Positions 50,421 through 58,776 of a DNA stretch of 64,000 bases are shown one piece after another. The notes under the pieces are model-generated. The model saw only the letters and a list, made by a program, of their open reading frames with translations. It did not search any database and was not told the origin of the DNA. The position numbers were made by a program, and so were the translations under genes. The stretch covers positions 3,568,501 through 3,632,500 of the forward strand of contig NZ_OY764327.1 in assembly GCF_963668385.1 (NCBI RefSeq), given 5' to 3'. Each line of letters begins with the position of its first letter. Positions within the stretch are counted from its first letter, which is position 1. The DNA is from an uncultured Carboxylicivirga sp. (GTDB lineage Bacteria > Bacteroidota > Bacteroidia > Bacteroidales > Marinilabiliaceae).

Positions 50421-53009
50421 TTATTTGGTTCGTGAAGGTATGCGGAATACGGTAAACGAATAAGCCGGCATACTATAAACCATTTCAGGTTTTACTGTTT
50501 TAACTACATCTGATGGAACTGCTTTTCGATCATCAGGTTTACCAGTTAAAATGGTAAATCTGGTTTCAATATCATTGCTGATGAAAGGACTCAAATCGAT
50601 ATTGGTTGTGACATCTATTGGTAGCAGATTGGCAATTTTAACAATGCAATCGCCCGTTTTGCTGTCTTTTACCATTGATACGCCTACCCGTTTCTTTACT
50701 TTTGTATTTGCATCCGAAAGCTTTATTTGATCCGGAATGTAGGTGTCTCCACTGTTTTGACCAAAGAGTTTTTGCACATAGTAATCAACCGTTGGATGAA
50801 TATCGGTATTGTTGAAATAAATCAAATCGGGGTTCCATTGTGTGTGACCATGCTTAGCCAAAAGCGGAGCAAAAGAAGTCATTTCAACTACATCGGCATT
50901 TCGTTCAACAGCTGTGAGATATAAAGCCTCAGAAAGAGCTGTTTCGATATTCATATGGCGGTTGGGCAGGTGAGAGGCATATTCTCCCAAGTAAACCTTT
51001 GGTTTTGATCGATCGTAACGGTCGTAATAATCCTGGTTATTAATAAACCATCCCGGAGGCAAATAATAATGTTCGTCAACCATTGGAACTTCAAGCTTAG
51101 TTGCTAAATCCCAACCTTCAACATAATCAGTTCCATAATAGAATGGACCAACAGTACCAATAACAATGATATCAGGATATTTTTCTTTGATAGCATTGTA
51201 AATCATGGTGAAACGTTCTTCGAAAATGTCAGTTATCAAATCTTCGTTTCCAACGCCAATGTATTTTAGATTGAAAGGTTTAGGATGACCCGCTTCTGCC
51301 CTTAATTTACCCCATTTGGTATTTTTATCGCCATTAGCCCATTCAATCAAATCCAGTACATCTTGCACATATGCATCCATTTCGCACATTGGGATTCCAC
51401 CTTGCTGACCATGGCCACAATCTCCGGAGTTTTGACAAGGAACACCTGCTGCTACAACCGGAAGTGGTTCGGCATTGATATCCTCACAGTATTGGAAATA
51501 CTCGAAATATCCTAAACCAGCGGTTTGATGATAGCCCCAAAGGTTACGGTTAGGGGTTCGTGCCTCCAACGGACCGATGGTGTTTTTCCAATGATAGATA
51601 TTGCCAATTCCATCGCCATGAGCAACACAACCACCAGGGAATCGAACGAATTTTGGATGAATATCAGCTATTGTTTGAGCTAAATCGTTGCGTAATCCAT
51701 TTTTTCGACCTTTAAAAGTGTTTTTAGGAAACAACGAAATCATATCCAAAGCCAGTTTACCTTGCTGCATGGGGATGATATGTAAATGAGCATCTGCAAC
51801 AGTTTTGGTTGCTTTGATTACTGCTTTTTTATTACTCCAGCTTGAGTTGTAATTTTTGATTTGAGTTTCGCCAATTACTTCACCATCCTTGGTAACCAAT
51901 TGCACTTTAATACTGTGCTTTACCTTATCAAGTGCTTTACCAAATACAGATAAATTGTATTGCTCACCTTCTTTTATTGCTATGCCATCAAATCCTTCGT
52001 TAATAAGTGCGTCGTCGGTATTTGTTACATTTAAAACAGCGAAATGCTTGTTGTTGGTGTGGATTGGCGCAATGGTATCGATGCTTAGAGAAATACCATT
52101 CCCACTTACACTCCAGGCTTTATCATGCGTCCAGCTTTCATCTCTGCCTAATTTGTCGTGCAGGTTATATTCAAAATCTCTGTTCTGAATCAACTCAGCA
52201 TAAATACCACCATCGGCTGCATAATTAATATCCTCGAAGAAAACACCAATTAGCTTGTCACTGATTGCCTTGCTTTTTTCAGGATTGAATGAAATATCAA
52301 CGCTCAAATCTTTCAGGTGGCTAAAACGTGATGCATCATCCACCATTTTTTCAGCGTTTTCCTGATCCCGGAATTTCATCCATTCTTGTTGAATAATCAG
52401 ATTTTGAATGGTTGCCCAATCAGTTTTGTTAATAACACCTGATTGTTTTTCACCATCAACCAATACTGTAATTCGATTATCAACTCTTAGATCAGAACTA
52501 ATTTCAGTAGCTTCAGAAAAGGTTTTAAAATCGGTTGTTTCTGATGCGTATGCAACACCTTTACTCATCCAGGTAATCAGGTAGGTATTCTTTTGGGTAT
52601 CGAAATGAATTTCAGGATTTTCAATGGGACCTTCGTCCAGTATGTAAGGATACGATTGACGTCCCCAATTAAATAAATCATCTGACGATGCGATGGCAAA
52701 TTGCTCCACCTCTTCATTCAACGACCAGATACAGTGCCATTGCTGGTTATTATCTAAAAATAAATAGGGGTTTAGCATTCGCTTCTGAGATCCCCAACGA
52801 CCAAAATCGCTGGCTAAAAAACGAAATTCGGGCCCAATAGAATGCCAATTTTCTTTATCTACACTCCATGCAATATGAAGTCCATTATGATTATTATTTT
52901 TAGTTGTAGCATAACTAAAAACATAAGCAGAATCTGGCTCGTTAGCGTACATTCGACTCGTTATTGATATGCTGAAAATCAGCAAAATCAATAGGAATAA
53001 TTTTTTCAT
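50421..53009 (-). CDS. GH51 alpha-L-arabinofuranosidase with GH43-like N-terminal module
   Basis: This 862-residue secreted protein has a signal peptide (about 1-22). A beta-propeller-like part resembling GH43 comes first (about 24-240), then a CBM/GH51 beta-sandwich and the GH51 catalytic barrel. Glu589 in GVGNEDL is the acid/base and Glu676 in YLGEYAS the nucleophile; RFPGGCVAHGDG is also a GH51 block. The N-terminal module has RMLNPYLF where active GH43 enzymes have the base Asp, so it is probably a binding or structural part. The enzyme would remove arabinofuranose from arabinoxylan, arabinosylated xyloglucan or arabinan. It is the last gene of the operon from 57240. Confidence 0.85.
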   Translation of the reverse strand: MKKLFLLILLIFSISITSRMYANEPDSAYVFSYATTKNNNHNGLHIAWSVDKENWHSIGPEFRFLASDFGRWGSQKRMLNPYLFLDNNQQWHCIWSLNEEVEQFAIASSDDLFNWGRQSYPYILDEGPIENPEIHFDTQKNTYLITWMSKGVAYASETTDFKTFSEATEISSDLRVDNRITVLVDGEKQSGVINKTDWATIQNLIIQQEWMKFRDQENAEKMVDDASRFSHLKDLSVDISFNPEKSKAISDKLIGVFFEDINYAADGGIYAELIQNRDFEYNLHDKLGRDESWTHDKAWSVSGNGISLSIDTIAPIHTNNKHFAVLNVTNTDDALINEGFDGIAIKEGEQYNLSVFGKALDKVKHSIKVQLVTKDGEVIGETQIKNYNSSWSNKKAVIKATKTVADAHLHIIPMQQGKLALDMISLFPKNTFKGRKNGLRNDLAQTIADIHPKFVRFPGGCVAHGDGIGNIYHWKNTIGPLEARTPNRNLWGYHQTAGLGYFEYFQYCEDINAEPLPVVAAGVPCQNSGDCGHGQQGGIPMCEMDAYVQDVLDLIEWANGDKNTKWGKLRAEAGHPKPFNLKYIGVGNEDLITDIFEERFTMIYNAIKEKYPDIIVIGTVGPFYYGTDYVEGWDLATKLEVPMVDEHYYLPPGWFINNQDYYDRYDRSKPKVYLGEYASHLPNRHMNIETALSEALYLTAVERNADVVEMTSFAPLLAKHGHTQWNPDLIYFNNTDIHPTVDYYVQKLFGQNSGDTYIPDQIKLSDANTKVKKRVGVSMVKDSKTGDCIVKIANLLPIDVTTNIDLSPFISNDIETRFTILTGKPDDRKAVPSDVVKTVKPEMVYSMPAYSFTVFRIPSRTK

Positions 53010-53030
53010 GATTGTATAAGGATTTAAATA

Positions 53031-55052
53031 TTAATCAAATTGAATTGTTTTAACTTCTTTGTTTTGGAAGTGTAAAATAATAGTATTTTTCTGATTGATA
53101 AACTCAATTGATTTGATCGGATTTAAATCTTTTGTTTTCCACTTTTGTCCCGACTCTTTCCAAAGCATTAACGAAATACTGTATTCTGGAGTGTTATTGG
53201 CTTTGTAAAAATGACTGGCATTAATTACTGCGCTCTTATCACTCTCGGGATGTAATCCTGTAGTATTTACAACTTCAACTTTATCCCAGCCCGCAATAGG
53301 TACAAAAGCTTGCTGGTATTTACCATTATCAATAATGGTAGCTTCGTATTTTCCTGCTTTTTGAGTTGATAATGTAATTTCAGAATCAAACTGAGGAAGT
53401 GCGTAATGTCCAATGCGCATTTCAACATCTTTATTGGTAATGTTACGATCTACTCTAAGAATTCCATTGGGCAATGGAATATCAACCAAATTCATTTTAA
53501 TCTCATTATCGGTTTCTAAAACGGCATTGCGATAGTATGCTCCATCTTCAAATTTTTGAAATGTATAAAGTCTGAAAACTTCCCACTGCTTGTTTGCATT
53601 CAAAAAGGCATAGTTCATGGCGACTTCGCCGTTTTCGCCATCGGCTTGCCAAGGGAAGATACTGCTATACGAAAGGCGGTTATAGTTTTCGGTTGAGCGG
53701 AATTTTTGCCAATCGTCTTTTACTTTTTCATGACACCAGGCTCTTATTTCAGAAGCTCCCGATTGTGGGTAATCCGTAATTAGTAATTCAGGCGAACTTG
53801 CATAGTAGTTGTAAACTTTGTTATTATCATATTCATTCCACACTCCGTTGTTTTCTTTGGCAGTCCAAAATGGGTTATCGGCAGGTAGCAATAATGATAA
53901 AAATGCTTTCCCCATCCAAAAAACACTTCCCCGGCAACTATAATTCTGTACTGCTGGTTCAAAAGGACCGTAGAAACCTAAGGTTGGTACATTGTTTTTT
54001 AAAAAATCGGGATGTTGTAAAAACTGAAGCATGGTAGTTGACGAAATCATTCTTAACCAGCCCAGGTTAACATTGTCATTGCCATATTTACCCATAAATG
54101 GGAACGGAGCAATGGAGCCCATTCGGTAAGAGATTGATCTACCATACATTAACATTTTACCTTCTTTCGAAAACATGTATGGATAGCTGTTGTATAAATC
54201 TTTAAAGTTAGCAAGAAACTTATCGGCATACTCCGGATAGTGTTTATTACCAAATACCTCAGACCAAACTACTCCGTATAATTGAAATGCCCACATACTG
54301 TAGTAATCATACGCCGGACTATCGTTATACCAACCATCGCTTCGATAATGAGTTAATGAGCGTGTAAGGTATTTTTCCAATAATTCGTCGTTTACATCGT
54401 ATCCTTGATCTTTAAAGAAGCTTAATACAAAAATATTAAAGAATTTCCAGTTGGAGTCAACCGTTGGCCCATCACCATAGCTTAGCATCGATGCTGCTAA
54501 AGCATCTTTATCTTCCTGGCTTAGTGGTTGCCAAATAACTTCGGGAACTACAAATAATGAAATGGCAAGAGCGCCGTATTCAACCAGGTTTTGACTTGGG
54601 CCACCATCTTTAGGTCGATGAACAATATAAGAAGGGCTTTCGGGATTAATTAATTGCCTGATTTGGTAACGATAGTACTCGCCAACGTTGATATTGTTAA
54701 TTGTTAAGTCGGGGTTTTCCTTTAAAAGTGGAGCTGCAATAAACAATGTACGACATAATCCTTCCAGCTTTTCAGTTGGCACCTGTCTTTCGTCGTGCGG
54801 ATAACTTTTACCCGGTTGTTTTGGAAATTTCATTGGGTCGTCCAAATCATCAATATAAGTAAAGGCTCCTTTTAACAAGTATAAGGCAGCATCTATCCAA
54901 TGCTGCCTTGTCATACCCGTTGTTGGGCTTATAGTATAATCTGGATTTTTTAATTCAAAAGTGTTCTGTTCTTCACTTGCCTGACTTTGCGAAAAAGCCG
55001 AAAAGCCAACAAATGAGAATACAATTGCTGTAGCTAATTTTTTAAAATTCAT
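53031..55052 (-). CDS. DUF2264-family secreted protein, possible glycosidase
   Basis: This 673-residue protein has a signal peptide (about 1-22) and matches the DUF2264 family. Visible blocks are TGMTRQHWIDAALYLLKGAF, HRPKDGGPSQNLVEYGALAISL, GYDVNDELLEKYLTRSLTHYRSDGWYNDSPAYDYYS split across the alpha-barrel, and YGRSISYRMG. The fold is expected to be an (alpha/alpha) barrel with a C-terminal beta-sandwich. From memory, some DUF2264 proteins were shown to be beta-glucuronidases and grouped in GH154; I cannot confirm that this one belongs there. It sits 21 nt before GH51 and 25 nt after the tandem GH43, so it should act on the same arabinose-containing glycan. Confidence 0.75.
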   Translation of the reverse strand: MNFKKLATAIVFSFVGFSAFSQSQASEEQNTFELKNPDYTISPTTGMTRQHWIDAALYLLKGAFTYIDDLDDPMKFPKQPGKSYPHDERQVPTEKLEGLCRTLFIAAPLLKENPDLTINNINVGEYYRYQIRQLINPESPSYIVHRPKDGGPSQNLVEYGALAISLFVVPEVIWQPLSQEDKDALAASMLSYGDGPTVDSNWKFFNIFVLSFFKDQGYDVNDELLEKYLTRSLTHYRSDGWYNDSPAYDYYSMWAFQLYGVVWSEVFGNKHYPEYADKFLANFKDLYNSYPYMFSKEGKMLMYGRSISYRMGSIAPFPFMGKYGNDNVNLGWLRMISSTTMLQFLQHPDFLKNNVPTLGFYGPFEPAVQNYSCRGSVFWMGKAFLSLLLPADNPFWTAKENNGVWNEYDNNKVYNYYASSPELLITDYPQSGASEIRAWCHEKVKDDWQKFRSTENYNRLSYSSIFPWQADGENGEVAMNYAFLNANKQWEVFRLYTFQKFEDGAYYRNAVLETDNEIKMNLVDIPLPNGILRVDRNITNKDVEMRIGHYALPQFDSEITLSTQKAGKYEATIIDNGKYQQAFVPIAGWDKVEVVNTTGLHPESDKSAVINASHFYKANNTPEYSISLMLWKESGQKWKTKDLNPIKSIEFINQKNTIILHFQNKEVKTIQFD

Positions 55053-55077
55053 TATTTCAAGATTATTCTGAGCGATT

Positions 55078-57240
55078 TTATTTTATAGGTTCGATACCAT
55101 GTAAGGTTGGTTTAACCTGAATGATGTTTCCTTCTTCATCGAATTGAAGTTTATCAATACAAGTTTCGCGGTGGAACCCTGCCGGACGTCCCATGGTAAT
55201 TCCTTTTGGAAGCGTAAAACGATGGTAAACCAAATACCAATCATCAGTACCCGGGATTTGAATAGCCGAATTATGGCCGGTTCCGTAGATGCCTTGTTCA
55301 GGATCTTTTTCAATTACGATATTGTTTTCTGGTATTGTTAGTTTTCCAAGTGGTGACTTTGCTGTTGCATATCGTACACGGTAGTTTGGACTGCGTGTAT
55401 CATCTTCGCTCCACATAAAATAATAGGTGCCATTTCGATAAATAACATATGCACCTTCGCGAAAGGTACGATCGGGAGTCATTATTTTAAGCGTTTTTTC
55501 TTTGTATGATACCATATCATTATTTAATTCGGCCCCGGCTAAGTATCCATTACCCCAATAAATATAGCTTTTACCTGTTTTAGGATCGGTAAAAACATCA
55601 GGATCGATAACCTGTCCGTGATTAATACCTTTAGGATGCTGACCAATAAATGGCTTACCCGAATCAATAAATGGCCCGGTTGGATTATCGGCAACGGCTA
55701 CTCCAATCTTTTGAGCTGCGGTAAAGTAATAGAAGTATTTATACTCACCGTTAATTTTCTTTTCGACAATACAAGGTGCCCATGCATTGCGATTAGCCCA
55801 ACTTACATCTTTATCTAAATCGATGATTACGTTTTCTTCTTTCCAGTTAACCAAATCATCCGACGAAAAAACTTTAAAGTATGTGCCTGACCATCCCCAA
55901 AAACCATCACTGGTTGGATAGATGTAGTATTTACCTGTTTTTTCGGAGTATAAAATTTCAGGATCGGCATAGTAACCTTCGATTACCGGGTTATGGTCTT
56001 CGCTTGCGGTAACCGTATATTGAGTCGAACCTTTTCCGGTAATGGTAAGAGTATAGGTTACTGAACCTTTTGTGAAATCCTGTGGCCCCGCTGGTGTAAA
56101 ACTAAAACCTGAGAAACACTTAAATTCAGGATCAAAGGCTGTTAAATCGGTTCCTGTTTTTACAGGTAGATGAATTGTTTTTTTATCTCCCTGTAAATTA
56201 ACATTGATATGTTTTAATTGATTAGAGGTTGGTTCAATTATAGGATCAGATAAGCTTCCCCATTTGCCAATCAGAGCTTCCATCTCTGATTGAGTGATGG
56301 AGATAATAGTACCATGGCGAGGATGAAAATTCATGGTTACCTCATGGTCGATTATTTCAAAGTGTTTTAAATCAGTTGTTTTTGTAAATTGGTATTTGCC
56401 GATGTTATATACATCATACATTAGAATCCATTCGTTGGTGTTGTTTAATTTAAATACACATGATCCTTCAACATTCTGAGTCTCTTTATCAACACGCTCG
56501 CTTCCTTGTTGTACATAACCTTCGGTTAACTTATCAGAAATTGCTAATTTAATACCCGGCTTTCCATCTTCCGATTTAAAGAAGAAATAAAATTTACCAT
56601 CTTTTTCAACTATATCACCATCAATACAAGCATTGTTGGTAGGGCTGAAATAAAGTTGTTTGGGGGCTTCTTCAAAGCCTGTAAAATCTTTGTTGGCATA
56701 TGCATAGTAAATAATATCAGGATCGTTGTTGGTGCGCATCGAGAAATAAACCATGTATTTATCGGCTTTTTTATCGTATATGGTTTGTGGAGCCCAAACT
56801 CTGTTAACCTGTCCGTATTGTTCGGGGTATAATTCAGGAATGTTAAGTACGGTAGATTGCCAGTTAATTAAATCGGTTGATTTTAATAATGTCATGGCTT
56901 TATTATTCCATCCCATATTTGGAACGTACAAATCGGTAACCACCATATAAAATGTATTTCCATCTTCGCATCGTAAAATGTGCGGATCTCTAACTCCACC
57001 AGACGAGCTGATGACTTTGGAGTCGATAATAGGTTGGTTATTATTGAGTGCTCTAAAATTATAACCATCTTCACTAATGGCGTAATGAATTTGTTCTTCG
57101 CCCGGACCATTGCCGGTAAAATAAGCAAATAAATATCCTTTGTATTCTTCTTTTTTAGAACAAGAAGTTAAAGAACCTGTTAGAATCAAAATGCTTAGGA
57201 AAAACCATAAATGTGGATTTGTCGCTTTTTTAATCATCAT
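55078..57240 (-). CDS. Tandem GH43 lipoprotein
   Basis: The Met at 57240 is used because it precedes a good lipoprotein signal (LTGSLTSC); the longer frame to 57309 begins inside a possible promoter box. The 720-residue protein has two GH43 five-bladed propellers joined by an Ig-like linker (about 330-420). In the first, Asp85 in GGVRDPHIL is the likely base and NVEGSCV holds the likely acid. In the second, Asp426 in YYADPEIL, VIDPDVF and FREGAYV supply the equivalents, so both appear intact. GH43 members include arabinofuranosidases, arabinanases and xylosidases; I cannot pick subfamilies. It heads an operon with DUF2264 and GH51, and diverges from the AraC regulator. Confidence 0.85.
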   Translation of the reverse strand: MMIKKATNPHLWFFLSILILTGSLTSCSKKEEYKGYLFAYFTGNGPGEEQIHYAISEDGYNFRALNNNQPIIDSKVISSSGGVRDPHILRCEDGNTFYMVVTDLYVPNMGWNNKAMTLLKSTDLINWQSTVLNIPELYPEQYGQVNRVWAPQTIYDKKADKYMVYFSMRTNNDPDIIYYAYANKDFTGFEEAPKQLYFSPTNNACIDGDIVEKDGKFYFFFKSEDGKPGIKLAISDKLTEGYVQQGSERVDKETQNVEGSCVFKLNNTNEWILMYDVYNIGKYQFTKTTDLKHFEIIDHEVTMNFHPRHGTIISITQSEMEALIGKWGSLSDPIIEPTSNQLKHINVNLQGDKKTIHLPVKTGTDLTAFDPEFKCFSGFSFTPAGPQDFTKGSVTYTLTITGKGSTQYTVTASEDHNPVIEGYYADPEILYSEKTGKYYIYPTSDGFWGWSGTYFKVFSSDDLVNWKEENVIIDLDKDVSWANRNAWAPCIVEKKINGEYKYFYYFTAAQKIGVAVADNPTGPFIDSGKPFIGQHPKGINHGQVIDPDVFTDPKTGKSYIYWGNGYLAGAELNNDMVSYKEKTLKIMTPDRTFREGAYVIYRNGTYYFMWSEDDTRSPNYRVRYATAKSPLGKLTIPENNIVIEKDPEQGIYGTGHNSAIQIPGTDDWYLVYHRFTLPKGITMGRPAGFHRETCIDKLQFDEEGNIIQVKPTLHGIEPIK

Positions 57241-57306
57241 ATAAATGTGTTTTAAATAATGCTGTGTTAAATTAGTCTGTTTGGGAGAAGGAATATCATA
57301 GTTATT

Positions 57307-57314
57307 CAAAGATA
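57307..57314 (-). promoter_or_regulatory. Possible -7 box of the GH43-DUF2264-GH51 operon
   Basis: Read on the minus strand this is TATCTTTG, matching TAnnTTTG, 66 bp before the chosen start. No -33 TTTG is seen, so it may need an activator. Confidence 0.3.
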
Positions 57315-57505
57315 TTACTCAGATAATTTTAGAACTGTAAGAAATATGGAAAATACTGATACAAATTATGCATTAGTACAAAAGAAAGTAGAATTGTAAT
57401 AGTTGAAAATTACGACTGTAAGTGCTATGTATGCCATGTTTTTAATTAAGATGTAAGTTAATTATTCGAATAATTTATACTTTAATCGAAAAAATAAAAG
57501 GCGGG

Positions 57506-57534
57506 TTTGTAAACTCAATAAATCATTATATTTG
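57506..57534 (+). promoter_or_regulatory. Promoter of the AraC regulator gene
   Basis: TTTG at 57506-57509 and TATATTTG at 57527-57534 are separated by 17 bp, an exact fit to the Bacteroidota -33/-7 pattern. The ATG lies 31 bp downstream. Confidence 0.65.
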
Positions 57535-57565
57535 TTCGGTAAATCCTAATTAAAGCAATAATTAA

Positions 57566-58681
57566 ATGACAAAACAACAGGTTTTAGTAGTATTAAAAAC
57601 AAAATATTTTGTTTTACCTGTAGTTATTTTATTCGTTGTTATAATTGTTATTGGGTTGTATTATAGTCGTATTTCAGATGAAATTATCTTACCTGATGAT
57701 TCTTCATATCGTATTACCGGATATACCGATGCCGTTGATGGAGGTAATACCGAAATAATTGAAGAGGGTATAAAAGATTCTGCATTTTATTATCGGTTTC
57801 AGTTAAAAAAAGGATTTGTAAGTCCGTATGCTGGTTTTAGTATTTATCCGCTTCGTGATAAATATATTGATGCAACTCAATTTAACCGGATTCAATTTTG
57901 TTTAAAAGCAAAAGGATTGGATAGACTTGGAATTGGTGTTTATACGGTGTCGAATTACTCAGAAGTTGTAGCTGATAACGAAAGCTTATACCATTCTTAT
58001 CTTGATGTTTCAGATGAAAAAGTCATCTATTCTATTTCGATAGATGAATTGAAACATCCCGAGTGGTGGGAGGATTTATACCAGATAAACGAAATAAATA
58101 AGAAGAAGCCCGATTTAAGTAAAATACTGCACATTAATATTGGCTCGGCTTATTCGCCGGATTTAAATGAGCCGAAGGATTTGATTCTGTATTCGATAAT
58201 ATTTAGTCGTAATAATAATCAGTTGTTCTTATGGCTGGGTAGTAGTTATTGCCTGTTTGTGCTAGTGTTGTTTATGTTTTCGTATTTTAAAATTTTTGCA
58301 AAGAAGAAAGTGGAAGAAATTACGGTTTCGTATAAACCGGTTGAATTCGAAAAATCGAATAGCAATACAGAACAGAAATGTGTTGATTTTATCAATACTA
58401 ATTTTCAGAATAGTGAACTTAGTTTGGAATTAGTTGCCAATGAAACTGGCGTATCGCAACGAAGAATTACTAATGTGATAAATGAGCAGTTTCGCTGCAA
58501 CTTTAAAACCTATATAAATCGCATTAGAATAAACGAAGCTCATCGATTATTAAGCCAAACTGATCTTAATATGGGGGAAATTGCTTACAAAGTAGGCTTC
58601 AATAATCAAAGTCATTTTAACCGTGTTTTTAAAGCTGAGACTGCAATGAGTCCTTCAGAATATCGTGATAATCAGTCTTGA
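57566..58681 (+). CDS. Membrane-anchored AraC-family regulator with periplasmic sensor
   Basis: This 371-residue protein has two membrane segments (about 14-33 and 220-243) around a periplasmic domain of about 185 residues. A short linker leads to a cytoplasmic AraC HTH (about 270-371: LSLELVANETGVSQRRITNVI, MGEIAYKVGFNNQSHFNRVFK). It has no kinase or receiver domain. The periplasmic part (AGFSIYPLRDKYIDATQFNRIQFCLKAKG split around two strands) resembles beta-sandwich carbohydrate-binding modules of the CBM11/CIA30 type. It could thus sense a sugar directly and act as a one-piece transmembrane activator. It is divergent from the GH43 operon and precedes the BACON-GH5 gene, whose upstream region has a 14-bp direct repeat. 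Regulator class is firm; ligand sensing is inferred. Confidence 0.85.
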   Translation: MTKQQVLVVLKTKYFVLPVVILFVVIIVIGLYYSRISDEIILPDDSSYRITGYTDAVDGGNTEIIEEGIKDSAFYYRFQLKKGFVSPYAGFSIYPLRDKYIDATQFNRIQFCLKAKGLDRLGIGVYTVSNYSEVVADNESLYHSYLDVSDEKVIYSISIDELKHPEWWEDLYQINEINKKKPDLSKILHINIGSAYSPDLNEPKDLILYSIIFSRNNNQLFLWLGSSYCLFVLVLFMFSYFKIFAKKKVEEITVSYKPVEFEKSNSNTEQKCVDFINTNFQNSELSLELVANETGVSQRRITNVINEQFRCNFKTYINRIRINEAHRLLSQTDLNMGEIAYKVGFNNQSHFNRVFKAETAMSPSEYRDNQS

Positions 58682-58683
58682 CG

Positions 58684-58718
58684 GTTTTTGTAAAAGCTTT
58701 TTCAGTTTTTGTAAAAGC
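58684..58718 (+). promoter_or_regulatory. 14-bp direct repeat, 21-bp spacing, before BACON-GH5
   Basis: GTTTTTGTAAAAGC occurs at 58684-58697 and again, identical, at 58705-58718. A near -7 box, TAACATTG (58737-58744), lies 18 bp downstream. Two direct half-sites 21 bp apart, close to the -35 position, are typical of AraC-type activators; the regulator gene ends just before. Confidence 0.65.
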
Positions 58719-58776
58719 AAAATAATTAGAATAAATTAACATTGTTATCAAATAAAAATCCTAAAATTAGATAACA

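Larger units (their letters stand above)
57241..57565. other. Divergent promoter region, tandem GH43 and AraC genes
   Basis: About 325 bp with no gene. On the plus strand it has a good promoter for the AraC gene (57506-57534). On the minus strand TATCTTTG (57307-57314) is a possible -7 box for the GH43 operon without a clear -33 element. Confidence 0.6.

Noticed and set aside
57241-57309. N-terminal extension of the tandem GH43 protein
   Set aside because: It would put 23 polar residues before the lipoprotein signal and overlaps a possible -7 box.
57360-57382. Two TACAAA words 17 bp apart in the divergent GH43/AraC region
   Set aside because: They resemble part of the complement of the direct repeat at 58684, but they are short, and the spacing is 17 rather than 21 bp. 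Too weak to call a binding site.
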